64,000 nucleotides of DNA from Promethearchaeota archaeon (lineage in GTDB: Archaea; Asgardarchaeota; Lokiarchaeia; Sigyniarchaeales; SOKP01), in contig JAUVXW010000005.1 in assembly GCA_030603385.1 (NCBI GenBank), positions 92,568 to 156,567 of the forward strand. Reading direction: 5' to 3'. A program made the translations under genes and the position numbers. Numbering within the stretch: position 1 is the stretch's first letter; the number at the start of each line of letters is the position of its first letter. Positions 9,614-18,027 of this stretch are shown here, piece by piece. The notes under the pieces are model-generated. The model saw only the letters and a program-made list of their open reading frames with translations. It was not told the DNA's origin and made no database searches.

Positions 9614-9868
9614 TTGGCATTAGTAGATAAAAAAGAGATGGAAAGTTTGAATAAACAAATATTTCCTCTCTATGAGGGATATATCCATAATTATCTTCAA
9701 CTATTTGTAAATATAGAAGATGAGGTTATTTATGATGATGTCGGCTTATCTCCATATGCTCCTGACGAGGAAGGTCTTTATCGAAAATTCAACCCAATAA
9801 GGGAAAATATCCATTTCAATTTATATCCTGACACGATTATTGATTTACAACAAGATGTTGGATGTTGA
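9614..9868 (+). CDS. Small protein of unknown function, possible beta-grasp fold; true start probably further upstream
   Basis: From a TTG at 9614 it gives 84 residues, but the same frame stays open back to 9506 and the extra residues (for example KFKISIPIKGL and SGKLYDIKAKD) look like normal protein. A strong ribosome-binding sequence, GGGGGTGAG, ends at about 9506, yet no ATG, GTG or TTG in frame follows it, so initiation is unclear. The C-terminus (NLYPDTIIDLQQDVGC) faintly recalls MoaD/ThiS-like proteins, but there is no GG tail. It follows acr3 on the same strand. Confidence 0.45.
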   Translation: MALVDKKEMESLNKQIFPLYEGYIHNYLQLFVNIEDEVIYDDVGLSPYAPDEEGLYRKFNPIRENIHFNLYPDTIIDLQQDVGC

Positions 9869-9877
9869 TGAGAAAAA

Positions 9878-9976
9878 GTGAAAAGTAGATTAGACTTTGG
9901 TAAATTTAAAACAATAATTCGCACAAAATATGGTAAAAATAATGAATATTTTGCACATTATTTCAAAAGTAAATAA
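9878..9976 (+). CDS. Very short basic ORF after the preceding gene
   Basis: A GTG at 9878 opens 32 codons of lysine-rich sequence ending in HYFKSK. It is in the same frame as the preceding small gene, separated from it by two adjacent TGA codons (9866-9871) and two more codons. It may be a tiny separate gene, a readthrough extension, or chance; nothing identifies a family. Confidence 0.2.
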   Translation: MKSRLDFGKFKTIIRTKYGKNNEYFAHYFKSK

Positions 9977-10109
9977 ATAAAAAAGGAATAATTAAAAAAA
10001 TTGAATGAAATCTTTTAAAAAATGCTAGTGAAAGATGAACAATAGGATTGCGTCCTATATATTCCTAATTATTTTACAATTTTTAAAATCCATAAATTAT
10101 TATAATTAG

Positions 10110-11150
10110 ATGAAAGAAATTCAAAATAAATCTTTAATCTATATAATAGAGAATAGTAATGATGAAAATAAGAGGTATAAGTCATTAAAAGCATTACAAA
10201 ATGATTTTAATTGTACAAATAGAGGTTTTACATTTTTAGAAAACCTTTTAATCTCAGATTTAAATCCAAAAATTCGTAAAAAAGCTGCAGAGGTTCTGGC
10301 AGAATATCATTTTCCAAAAGCACTACACCCGATTAAATGGGTATTACAAATTGATAATTCTCTAAACTGTGTAATAAAATATATAGAATTAATAAAAAAT
10401 TATAATAAAACATTTCTTAATCTTTTTTTAATCAATGAAATCGAGCATTATGTAAGTAAGTATAAAAATTTTCAATCAAAACTAGCAAAATGTAAATTTT
10501 ATAAAAATGATCTTAATGATTTGATTGAAATTTACTTGAATTATAAAGTTTTAAATAATTTAATAATAGTTTTTTCAAATCTAAATAACGAGAATAAAAA
10601 TGTTATAATACAGGAAGGAAAAATAAAAAAGTTAGTGCTTACAAATTATAAAATAAAGAACATTAAAGATATTGAGGGATTAGATATGCTAAAACATTTA
10701 GAGAATTTAAACCTAAGCTTTAATGATATCTCTGAAATTAATGGGCTAAATGGTTTATTAAAATTGCGGAATTTAAACCTTTCTCATAATAAGATAACTA
10801 AAATTGAAAATCTTGAAAATCTTACTGAGTTAAGTTCACTAAATTTAGGATTCAATAAAATTGAGAAAATAACAGGTTTAACAAATAAAAAAAAATTAAA
10901 AAATCTAAACCTCTTGCACAATAAGATTATAGAATTCAATGGTTTAATCCCGCTTCAATCATTAGAAACTATTAATTTATCAAAAAATTTAATTTCTGAG
11001 ATAAATGATTTAGATAATTTTATAAATTTGAAATATCTTGATTTAACCCTAAATAACATACCAGATATAAGTAAATATGATAAATATAAGAAAAAAATCA
11101 GCCTTATAATCTATGGAAATCCCTTTAATACCTATGATCCTGGTCTATAA
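10110..11150 (+). CDS. Leucine-rich repeat protein, SDS22-like repeats, with helical N-terminal domain
   Basis: A 346-residue protein. Residues about 1-175 are helical and contain the block FLENLLISDL, shared with two further LRR proteins in this window at about 35.3 and 39.0 kb. From about residue 185 there are several 22-residue repeats such as LENLNLSFNDISEINGL and LRNLNLSHNKITKIENL, the spacing of SDS22/LRR-type protein-interaction domains. No signal peptide or membrane helix is visible, so it is probably cytosolic. Its partner is unknown. Confidence 0.8.
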   Translation: MKEIQNKSLIYIIENSNDENKRYKSLKALQNDFNCTNRGFTFLENLLISDLNPKIRKKAAEVLAEYHFPKALHPIKWVLQIDNSLNCVIKYIELIKNYNKTFLNLFLINEIEHYVSKYKNFQSKLAKCKFYKNDLNDLIEIYLNYKVLNNLIIVFSNLNNENKNVIIQEGKIKKLVLTNYKIKNIKDIEGLDMLKHLENLNLSFNDISEINGLNGLLKLRNLNLSHNKITKIENLENLTELSSLNLGFNKIEKITGLTNKKKLKNLNLLHNKIIEFNGLIPLQSLETINLSKNLISEINDLDNFINLKYLDLTLNNIPDISKYDKYKKKISLIIYGNPFNTYDPGL

Positions 11151-11273
11151 AAAATTTTTTTATTAAAATCTATAATTCCTCGTATTTAATAATATAAATA
11201 ATTTTAAAAACAAGGTTTAAATTTAGAATTAATATATTTTATTTATTTATAATCAAATAAAATCTATTTTAAA

Positions 11274-11612
11274 ATGAATTCATTCAAAAAACGAGACTAC
11301 TATGAGGTACTGGGTATAGGTCGAAATGCCACTAAAATCCAGATCAAATTAGCATATCGACGACTGGCAAAAAAGTATCATCCTGATAAGAATAAAAAAG
11401 ATCTAAAAGCAAAAGAAAAATTTATTGAGATTCATGAAGCATATGAAATTTTAAATGATCCAGAACGAAGAGCACATTATGATCATTTAGGTTTCAGCAA
11501 GATATTTTTTGATAAAGAATCTAAATCAACTCATTCAAATACAGATTTTAAAGATTATGATTTTGGGAGCAATTTTGTAAATTATATTTCTAAATATTTT
11601 AAAGGAAAATAA
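11274..11612 (+). CDS. J-domain (DnaJ-like) protein
   Basis: A 112-residue protein that is almost only a J domain: [18 protein letters not shown], then the HPD motif in [11 protein letters not shown], then [18 protein letters not shown]. The G/F region, zinc-finger and C-terminal substrate-binding domains of full DnaJ are absent. It should stimulate an Hsp70 ATPase, but no dnaK or grpE is nearby, so it is probably a specialised J protein. The last 40 residues are polar and not recognised. Confidence 0.87.
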   Translation: MNSFKKRDYYEVLGIGRNATKIQIKLAYRRLAKKYHPDKNKKDLKAKEKFIEIHEAYEILNDPERRAHYDHLGFSKIFFDKESKSTHSNTDFKDYDFGSNFVNYISKYFKGK

Positions 11613-11690
11613 ATTTCTTATAGCAGTTTTTAGTTTTTGATTAATTATGTTATAATCCTTTTTTTTAAGAAAAAGTTTTAAAATTATATA

Positions 11691-12167
11691 TTAATTTTCA
11701 TCGAATTTATCAATGTCAAGACCTTGTTTCTTTAATACTTGAAGTACAGACTCAATTACCTTTCTTATATCCTCCTCTTTAATTTCGCTTAATTTAGGGA
11801 GATTTTTAAAAGTATTGAGATCATTTAAATTCATACGTTGCTTAGGGATGATATCTTGGACTGAAATAATCAAATCTGGTACAATACTAAGATGTTTATA
11901 TATTGTACTTGCACAGGCTGTATTACATCCGATAATAATAAGAATAAAGGAATGTTTGAGATGATTTTTAGTAATTTCAACTAATTGTTGTTTTTCTAAT
12001 AATACATTTTTAAGAAAAATAGTGGAGCATGTCATTGAGCTAATAGAAGCTATTTTACTTTTCTCTGCCAATCGTATTGCGACCTGTCGTGCTAATTCAC
12101 CATGATATTCTGAACCTGAACATGTTATTAAGACAATGTTTTCTACCTGGATTTCCTTTTTACTCAA
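11691..12167 (-). CDS. DGC-domain-like putative zinc-binding protein
   Basis: A 158-residue protein with CSGSEYHGELARQVAIRLAE near the N-terminus, a cysteine in SSMTCSTIFLKN and IIGCNTACAS in the centre, matching the spacing of the putative zinc-binding DGC family, although the DGC triad itself reads GCN here. It is third in a minus-strand run after an ArsR gene and a thioredoxin-like gene, with a 1-base gap to the latter. Three further relatives lie at 13.6-15.4 kb on the other strand. A metal or thiol function is inferred only. Confidence 0.6.
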   Translation of the reverse strand: MSKKEIQVENIVLITCSGSEYHGELARQVAIRLAEKSKIASISSMTCSTIFLKNVLLEKQQLVEITKNHLKHSFILIIIGCNTACASTIYKHLSIVPDLIISVQDIIPKQRMNLNDLNTFKNLPKLSEIKEEDIRKVIESVLQVLKKQGLDIDKFDEN

Positions 12168-12168
12168 A

Positions 12169-12462
12169 TTAAATCAAACCTTTTGCCTTCAATATTTCTG
12201 GTAGCTTTTTCTTCAGAGCAAATGAAGTCGTAACGATTTCATTTCCATCAATAACTATACTATTACCATGCAAATTCAATCTTCTTGCTTCTTCAGAATC
12301 TAAATTTTTTGTATCGAATGATATATACTTATTATAGGGTGTAATTACCTGAAAAACGAGATTCATAAATCTTTCCCATTGGCAAGCGCATACATTTAAA
12401 GGTACATAAATTTCTACTTTAAGTTTATTTTCCTTTTGAACTTCACTTTCTTGTTGACTCAT
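12169..12462 (-). CDS. Small thioredoxin-fold-like protein with CxC motif
   Basis: A 97-residue protein whose core, VEIYVPLNVCACQWERFM followed later by LNLHGNSIVIDGNEIV, resembles small redox proteins of the MTH895/glutaredoxin-like type that sit with ArsR and permease genes. The active-site region has C-A-C rather than C-x-x-C. It lies between ArsR and DGC-like genes in a tight run (gaps of 15 and 1 bases) and probably takes part in the same thiol or metal response. Confidence 0.55.
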   Translation of the reverse strand: MSQQESEVQKENKLKVEIYVPLNVCACQWERFMNLVFQVITPYNKYISFDTKNLDSEEARRLNLHGNSIVIDGNEIVTTSFALKKKLPEILKAKGLI

Positions 12463-12477
12463 TTTAACACCTTCATT

Positions 12478-12798
12478 TTATATTTTTTGCTGGAGTTCTA
12501 CAATTTTTTTAAATTTTTCATTTCTTTTAATTAAATTATCTACTATTGCCAATAACTTGAAAATTTGGGTATCTTTTACTTTAAACAATTTTTTATTTCC
12601 TTCCCTTCTACTTTCAAGGATATCCGCTTCAGTAAGAGTTTTTAAATGTCTAGATAATGTAGATTGAGTTTTATCAAACACTTTTTCAATGTCGCAAACA
12701 CAAATCTCATTTCCATGCCTTAGAAACTCTAAAAGTTTTAATCTAGTTTCATCGGAGAGAGCTCTTAATAAATCCAATCTTAAATTTTCAAGTTTCAT
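12478..12798 (-). CDS. ArsR-family transcriptional regulator
   Basis: A 106-residue winged-helix regulator: LRALSDETRLKLLEFL, then ICVCDIEKVFDKTQSTLSRH as sensing and recognition region with the CVC cysteines, then the wing REGNKKLFKV. It is first in a minus-strand run with the thioredoxin-like and DGC-like genes and faces the HdrA-N-like/ferredoxin/DGC run across 134 bases, so it may control both directions. Confidence 0.88.
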   Translation of the reverse strand: MKLENLRLDLLRALSDETRLKLLEFLRHGNEICVCDIEKVFDKTQSTLSRHLKTLTEADILESRREGNKKLFKVKDTQIFKLLAIVDNLIKRNEKFKKIVELQQKI

Positions 12799-12932
12799 AT
12801 TTTTTTATGCATTTATGCGTATTAATACATATACTTATAAACGAATTTTCTATTTAAATCTTGTGTTAATAGTAATTAAACTAAATTAAAATTGAGATAA
12901 TAAGTTCAAGATTAATAGATGGTGCTAATAAA

Positions 12933-13319
12933 TTGAACAATACAAAAAAAGAAATTGGATTCATTATGTGTGTTTGTACTGGAAAATGCCCTGGATTTGC
13001 TAAAATGGATATATGGGATTTTATTAATCGTATAAGAATTGAACTTCCTGTAGAATATGGATTTATTCATCCTCAATTGTGTGAAGAAGATGGCGATAGA
13101 TTTTTAGATGATTATTTAAGTTCTGGTCGAAAATATATGGTGGCAGGATGTGCTCCAAACATGCAATATAAGTTATTTAGAGACGCTTTTAAGAAAGCAG
13201 GATTAGATATAAAAACAGATTTAATTCCCTTGGATATTCGCGAAATGACTACAGATGAAGCTGTTAATTTAGTTGAAAAGAGCCTGGAGAAATTAGAGGA
13301 GGATATTAAAAATGAGTAA
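12933..13319 (+). CDS. HdrA N-terminal-domain-like cysteine protein
   Basis: A 128-residue protein starting at TTG 12933, preceded by GGTG; an ATG at 12966 is an alternative start. The sequence CVCTGKCPGF, a cysteine in HPQLCEEDGDRFL and VAGCAPNMQYKLFRDAF follow the pattern of the free N-terminal domain of heterodisulfide reductase subunit A, which binds an iron-sulfur cluster, but the FAD domain is missing. It overlaps the following ferredoxin gene by 8 bases. Together they look like an electron-transfer unit serving the DGC-type proteins downstream. Confidence 0.6.
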   Translation: MNNTKKEIGFIMCVCTGKCPGFAKMDIWDFINRIRIELPVEYGFIHPQLCEEDGDRFLDDYLSSGRKYMVAGCAPNMQYKLFRDAFKKAGLDIKTDLIPLDIREMTTDEAVNLVEKSLEKLEEDIKNE

Positions 13320-13614
13320 GAGTTATGATGCTGAAAAAGAAACGTTTATGGGAGTTCCAAGAAAAAAGATTCCCTGGTGGCCTATAATAGATTATGATAA
13401 ATGCAACTTTTGCATGGAATGTGATAAATTTTGCCCACATAATGTATATGCAAAGAATAATGATGAAAAACAACAGCTAATAGTTAAAAATCCATACAAT
13501 TGTGTAGTATTTTGTCGTGCGTGCGCTAAGACTTGCGCTCCTGATGCTTTATCATTCCCAGATAAGCGGGAAACGACTAATCTAATAAAGAAGCTTAGAA
13601 GTGAAAATAAGTAG
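13312..13614 (+). CDS. Ferredoxin-like protein with two [4Fe-4S] motifs
   Basis: A 100-residue protein with CNFCMECDKFCP and CVVFCRACAKTCAPDA, two sets of cluster ligands, the second with non-standard spacing. A PWWPIIDYDKC lead-in precedes the first cluster. The start lies inside the end of the preceding HdrA-N-like gene, so the two are probably co-translated and interact. It probably passes electrons to or from the neighbouring cysteine proteins. Confidence 0.75.
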   Translation: MSKSYDAEKETFMGVPRKKIPWWPIIDYDKCNFCMECDKFCPHNVYAKNNDEKQQLIVKNPYNCVVFCRACAKTCAPDALSFPDKRETTNLIKKLRSENK

Positions 13615-13626
13615 ATGTGATGCATA

Positions 13627-14511
13627 ATGGATAAACAGTTATGTGTTTTACCTTGCAACGGTCTAGATAAATCACTAGGGGTAATTGCGAGAGCAGTAGC
13701 ACTTAATCTAATTGAAAAAAAACTTGATTTTAATTTAATTTGTCCAGTTTTGCTGAATACGGGCGATGAGAAATATGAATCTAATTTAAGAGAATCTAGA
13801 ACTATTGTAATCGATGGTTGTATGACTAGATGTGCTACAAAACTAATCGAAGAACGAAATCAAAAAATTTACAAACGAATATTTATCCCCGATATGTCAA
13901 AAAAATTAAAAATAAAACCTGGGACGAGTTTAAAATTGAGTGAAAATGCCAAGAAATTAGCTGAAATGATTGCTAAGGGGTTTTTAGAAGAACTAAAAGT
14001 AAGCGAAAAAGAAGATATAGTTATCGTAGCTAAGACAGAAAGGATGGATTTTTTTGATATTACTGTGGACAAATTCTATTTTCAAGTTCCTAAAGAGGGA
14101 TATTTCTTCAATGAAAACGATTGTTGGATCAAACCAGATAGTAATAGAGCTCTAATTGGTATTACAGATTATCTGCAGAATCAGTCAAGTGATATAATGT
14201 TTGTAGAATTACCCGAAATTGGTCAAGAAATTGAACAATTCGATGATGTTGGTTCTTTTGAATCTGTTAAAACAGTATTGCAATTAATATCTCCTGGTTC
14301 AGGAAAAATTGTTGCTGTCAATAAAGCGTTAGAAGAACATCCTGAATGGATGAATCAGGATTGTTATCAGCAAGGATGGTTTGCAGAATTAGAGTTAAAA
14401 GATTTTGAGGAGGATAAAGAATTACTTATGGATGGTCCAGAATATTTTGAATATATGAAAGAAAAAATATTAAACGAAAAGGAATTATTAGATAAAGAAA
14501 AAGAGGATTAA
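13627..14511 (+). CDS. DGC-domain putative zinc-binding protein, long form
   Basis: A 294-residue protein. The first half (about 1-145) is a DGC domain: VLPCNGLDKSLGVIARAVA, a cysteine in FNLICPVLL and VIDGCMTRCATKL with the Asp-Gly-Cys triad and a second cysteine. The second half (about 150-294) is acidic and unrecognised, with DVGSFESVKTVLQLISPGSG resembling no family I know. It is followed at 1 base by a second DGC protein, itself directly abutting a third. Confidence 0.68.
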   Translation: MDKQLCVLPCNGLDKSLGVIARAVALNLIEKKLDFNLICPVLLNTGDEKYESNLRESRTIVIDGCMTRCATKLIEERNQKIYKRIFIPDMSKKLKIKPGTSLKLSENAKKLAEMIAKGFLEELKVSEKEDIVIVAKTERMDFFDITVDKFYFQVPKEGYFFNENDCWIKPDSNRALIGITDYLQNQSSDIMFVELPEIGQEIEQFDDVGSFESVKTVLQLISPGSGKIVAVNKALEEHPEWMNQDCYQQGWFAELELKDFEEDKELLMDGPEYFEYMKEKILNEKELLDKEKED

Positions 14512-14512
14512 G

Positions 14513-14935
14513 ATGAATGAAAAGAAAGTTTATATTGTTCCGTGTAGCGGAATTGGAAAAGTTTTTGGAAGCATTGGTAGAAAAACAGCATATATAGTCG
14601 TTAACGAATTAGCGAAGGATAAGACCACTTTAGAATGCTTACCTTTAATAGTAAATGGTAAAAAGGAAGTCATTGAGGCAATAAAGGAAAATAAAGTAAT
14701 CGCCTTAGATGGCTGCCCCTTAAAATGTTCTTATAATGATTTAATGGAAGCTGTTGGAAAAGTAGATGCTCAGTTTTTGACTACTGATATTGTAAAGGAA
14801 AATAAAGATTTAAAACCAGAACCTTCAATTATTCCAGTTGGAGAAAATACTAAGCAATTGTCGATAAAATTAGCAGAAAAGGTGGCTGCTGAAGTTGATA
14901 AATTATTAGAAGAAAACATGGAGAGGGACGATTAA
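14513..14935 (+). CDS. DGC-domain putative zinc-binding protein
   Basis: A 140-residue protein with VPCSGIGKVFGSIGRKTA at the N-terminus and ALDGCPLKCSYNDLMEAVG in the middle. The DGC triad and following cysteine match the putative zinc-binding DGC family. It is the second of three tandem copies on the plus strand, which differ enough to be old duplicates. Confidence 0.7.
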   Translation: MNEKKVYIVPCSGIGKVFGSIGRKTAYIVVNELAKDKTTLECLPLIVNGKKEVIEAIKENKVIALDGCPLKCSYNDLMEAVGKVDAQFLTTDIVKENKDLKPEPSIIPVGENTKQLSIKLAEKVAAEVDKLLEENMERDD

Positions 14936-15355
14936 ATGAAAAAAAAGGTTGGAATTATTGCTTGTAGTGGTGAAAAATTAGTTGGAGGCACTTTAAGTCG
15001 CGCAGCTGCGAGAATAGTTGTTGAAAAATTACGACCAAATAATACGATTATTTTATGTCAACCCTTATTTATGGCAGGTGGGTTAGAAAGGCATGGTGGG
15101 CAACAGGAGAGGGACTTTGCAAAAAATCATCCAACGATAACAATAGAAGGATGTGAAGAGGAATGTGCTAAAATTGCTGTTGATAAGTATAGTGGTAAGC
15201 CTGCAGCAACCATATATATTCAAGAGATTGCGGAAACATATCCTGAACTAAAGCCAAAATCCCGTGAAGATTTAGGAGAGGATGGTATGAAACTTGCTGA
15301 AATAATTGCTGAAGAAATAGCGAAAAAAGTGGATGAATTATTTCAAAGTAAATAA
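14936..15355 (+). CDS. DGC-domain-like putative zinc-binding protein
   Basis: A 139-residue third tandem copy: IIACSGEKLVGGTLSRAAA, a cysteine in TIILCQPLFMAGG and TIEGCEEECAKIAVDKYSG, with Glu-Gly-Cys instead of Asp-Gly-Cys. It starts at the base after the preceding stop codon. Role unknown; the copies probably share a metal or sulfur substrate. Confidence 0.65.
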   Translation: MKKKVGIIACSGEKLVGGTLSRAAARIVVEKLRPNNTIILCQPLFMAGGLERHGGQQERDFAKNHPTITIEGCEEECAKIAVDKYSGKPAATIYIQEIAETYPELKPKSREDLGEDGMKLAEIIAEEIAKKVDELFQSK

Positions 15356-15395
15356 TAATGAATTGATAAAAATTAAAATTTTTTAGAGTATTTAA

Positions 15396-16121
15396 ATGGA
15401 AAGGGATAAAAGTAAAATTAAGATTGGAATTGTATCTGATGGAAAATATGGTGAAAGAGCTTTTGAAAACACTAAAAAGCATTTTGATGTAGAATGGATA
15501 TTAGTCCCAGATATCCCTCCAACAGTTATGTTAGATGATGACCTTTACTTTGATATCCCGGAGTGCGAGCTTTATTTATCATATGTTCGGCATCCAGATA
15601 TCATTTTGGAACTAGCTGGACTCCAAAAACCATTAATCTTAGGCATAACACCTGGTCTTGGTTTATTAAAGCAAGCTAGAAATATTAATCCTAAAGTAGT
15701 TGGTCCTCGAACCATGTGTTCTTTAGAACCGTATACAGGAATTCCAGAGATTGATACTTTCGCAAAATATTTTGGAAAACCTCTTTTTGAATTAAATTTA
15801 GACAAGGAGACGAAAATTTTAAATGTAACGGTTTTAAGATCATCCCCATGCGGCTCCTCAGCTGTGGGAGCAAATTTCATGTTAAATAAAAAGTTAAGTA
15901 AAAAAATTTTTCAGGATTATGCTTTAATAGTATGTCATGAATGTAGAGCTCCTCGTTTTGGTCATACTTGCGATAAAGAAGTATCAGGAATCATTCACAT
16001 TCTTTCCTTTATAAATTGTATTGATCCTGAAAAAAGATCCATGTTCAATAATGAGTTGCAAGAATTTATTAAAAATTTGAATCAAGAATACAAAAATAAA
16101 ACTGAAATGAAAATATTGTGA
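15396..16121 (+). CDS. DUF166 family protein
   Basis: A 241-residue protein of the archaeal DUF166 type. It begins IKIGIVSDGKYGERAFEN, has PLILGITPGLGLLKQA in the centre and the cysteine motifs SSPCGSSAVGAN and CHECRAPRFGHTCDKE. The family is common in methanogens and has been discussed as thymidylate-synthase-like, but its reaction is not settled. It closes the plus-strand thiol cluster, 40 bases after the last DGC gene. Confidence 0.7.
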   Translation: MERDKSKIKIGIVSDGKYGERAFENTKKHFDVEWILVPDIPPTVMLDDDLYFDIPECELYLSYVRHPDIILELAGLQKPLILGITPGLGLLKQARNINPKVVGPRTMCSLEPYTGIPEIDTFAKYFGKPLFELNLDKETKILNVTVLRSSPCGSSAVGANFMLNKKLSKKIFQDYALIVCHECRAPRFGHTCDKEVSGIIHILSFINCIDPEKRSMFNNELQEFIKNLNQEYKNKTEMKIL

Positions 16122-16316
16122 AATAAAGTGAGAGAAGGATTACAGATTTTATATGATTATTTATTAATCAATTATCCAAAATAAAAAGTCGAGAAACTTA
16201 TTCAGGGCATTTCGAATCCTACTCGATACAGTTGGATCGTGGAGGAAATAAAAGACTGTCTAAAAAAATTGAAAACACACACAAATCTAAATTTACCTTC
16301 TAATTTTCTGTTATTT

Positions 16317-17120
16317 TTATTTGAATTTTTTTTTCATCCTCATCATTTTAGGAACACCACCTGATTCTGAGAATCTCTTCGGCATCGTTATCCTATGTAA
16401 TAAATAGTTTAAAGTGAATAATACTAAAATCCAGACAATTAAGATAACTAGACTTAGTTCGATTGGAATTAGATTGCTTTTATCAATATTATTTCTTAAA
16501 AGTTCAGTTAAAAATATAAGTGGTGATAAAAAATAGATGAAAGTTACGATAAGAGGGACTTTACTAAGAGGAATGAAAATTCCACTAATAAACAAAATAG
16601 GGAATTTTACTAAATTCACAGTGACCATTACATCGGACGTCATATCAGTGGGATTTGCTGATATTAAAAGCCCTAAGAGAGAGCCAAGTATTGCCATTAA
16701 TGAAATTCTAATGAAGATCAGTATCATCGGCAGAGTAGAAGTTATCAATATGGGGAAGAGAATTAGAAAAATTGTCGTAATAATTGAGGTAACTATGACG
16801 GAATATAATGTGGATGCGATAAGGATGCAGAAAAGTATTTCATTTAAAGAAAGTGGAGCACTTAGTAGTCGTTCCAAGGATTTTTCACGTGTTTCTATGG
16901 GTAGTATTACAAGACTAACTGCTGTTGAGGTAAAAAACGATGTCATTGCGATGATACCAATATATATTTGATTTAGAACCAGATCTCTTCCAAGAATCCA
17001 AGATAGCACCATAAAAAAGGGAAACATTAATCCAAAGATTAAGACAGGTCCCTTTTTCACCTAGAGTGTTAGATTCTTTTTTGATAACATCCAAATGTTT
17101 CTTATACTGTTATATTTCAT
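16317..17120 (-). pseudogene. ABC-2 type transporter permease interrupted by an in-frame TAG
   Basis: A GTG at 17060 gives a 247-residue product with about six membrane segments of the ABC-2 type (for example ILPIETREKSLERLLSAPLS, the typical cytoplasmic loop). The frame really starts at the ATG ending at 17120: 19 good N-terminal codons (NSIRNIWMLSKKNLTL) are followed by TAG at 17061-17063 and then directly by the rest. The upstream ATPase gene survives only as a stump, so loss of function is the simplest reading. Restart at the GTG or suppression of the amber codon cannot be excluded. Confidence 0.65.
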
Positions 17121-17188
17121 ATTGCATCCCTCTTATTAGATTTTGAATCTTTTTCTATTAAATGAATAAATACATCTTCTAAGGCGGT
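17117..17188 (-). pseudogene. Remnant of ABC transporter ATP-binding protein C-terminus
   Basis: On the minus strand the frame TALEDVFIHLIEKDSKSNK matches the usual C-terminal end of ABC-2 partner ATPases. Its TGA overlaps the permease ATG as ATGA, the normal operon arrangement. No Walker A, signature or Walker B motif is found upstream; stops interrupt the frame before 17188. The ATPase gene has therefore been lost apart from its tail. Confidence 0.55.
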
Positions 17189-17359
17189 TTCCTTATTTTA
17201 CGTTGTACGTTAAAATATTTGGATGCTGAACAACCTAATCAATAACCAGCTTTATATTTTTAGCCTTTCTTACAAAAAGCCATATTGTAGATTTATCGAC
17301 TAAAGATTAGAAGTCATATTATAAATAATAATAAAAAAAAAGTAAATTTAGCTTATTTT

Positions 17360-17656
17360 TTATATGTTGATAATACTATCATTTGCTAAAACGATATCAA
17401 TGAGTTCTCCATAATCCTTCAATTCTACATTATCGAAGACAACTTTATTTAATCCACGAATATTGACATCATCTTTACATGCAATTACTTTTATCCCTTG
17501 ATTTAGCGCGTCTGATGTTTCTTTCACGGTTTTATTAGCTAAATAAACTGCATTTTGTAGTAAACATATGGTTTTATCATCTTCTTTATTCTCTAAAACA
17601 AGCTCCAATCCTGTTTTATCTTGACTAGTTATAAAATAAACTATTTTTTTCCCCAT
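17360..17656 (-). CDS. dsrH: DsrH/TusB-like sulfur relay protein
   Basis: A 98-residue protein with a DsrH/TusB pattern: a short N-terminal strand IVYFITSQD, ICLLQNAVYLAN where family members have LLQDGVY, and IKVIACKDDVNIRGL. It is last of a five-gene minus-strand operon after tusA, yedE, dsrE and dsrF. In the DsrEFH/TusBCD complex this subunit assembles with the other two to carry persulfide sulfur. Confidence 0.72.
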   Translation of the reverse strand: MGKKIVYFITSQDKTGLELVLENKEDDKTICLLQNAVYLANKTVKETSDALNQGIKVIACKDDVNIRGLNKVVFDNVELKDYGELIDIVLANDSIINI

Positions 17657-17668
17657 TTTTTTTCCCTC

Positions 17669-18013
17669 TTAAAATGTAATTGCTAAATCACAATCTGCGA
17701 GTATTTTTAGAACCTCATCGTGTTCTTTTACACTCACATCTTCAATCAAATCGTCTGTAGAGAGAGCTCGGTCATCAAGAGATTTTTTATCGATAATTAT
17801 ATCTAAGTCAATACTTTTTAGAAAATCCATATGTGGTTGATACATAGTTTTATCAACGTCTTTTATAAAAGCAAATACCGCATCATTAATTACTAACGTT
17901 ATTGGCTCAAAATCACCACTAACAGCGACAGACATTCTTAACCCTTCAACAGGATATAAAGTTCCATGAGGTGGTTGCTTTAAAATTATAATTACATTTT
18001 TTTCTTCCGACAT
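17669..18013 (-). CDS. dsrF: DsrF/TusC-like sulfur relay protein
   Basis: A 114-residue DsrE/F-superfamily protein. The segment PPHGTLYPVEGLRMSVAVSG followed by VINDAVFAFIKDVD fits TusC/DsrF. It sits between the E- and H-type genes with gaps of 14 and 12 bases, the standard order for a DsrEFH sulfur carrier complex. No catalytic cysteine is needed in this subunit; the one cysteine visible is near the C-terminus (ADCDLAITF). Confidence 0.72.
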   Translation of the reverse strand: MSEEKNVIIILKQPPHGTLYPVEGLRMSVAVSGDFEPITLVINDAVFAFIKDVDKTMYQPHMDFLKSIDLDIIIDKKSLDDRALSTDDLIEDVSVKEHDEVLKILADCDLAITF

Positions 18014-18027
18014 TTATTTTTCACCTT

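Noticed and set aside
16122..16316. Mobile-element remnant between the DUF166 gene and the ABC permease
   Set aside because: No transposase frame, terminal repeats or target duplication could be found; no CRISPR array or insertion sequence is visible anywhere in the window.
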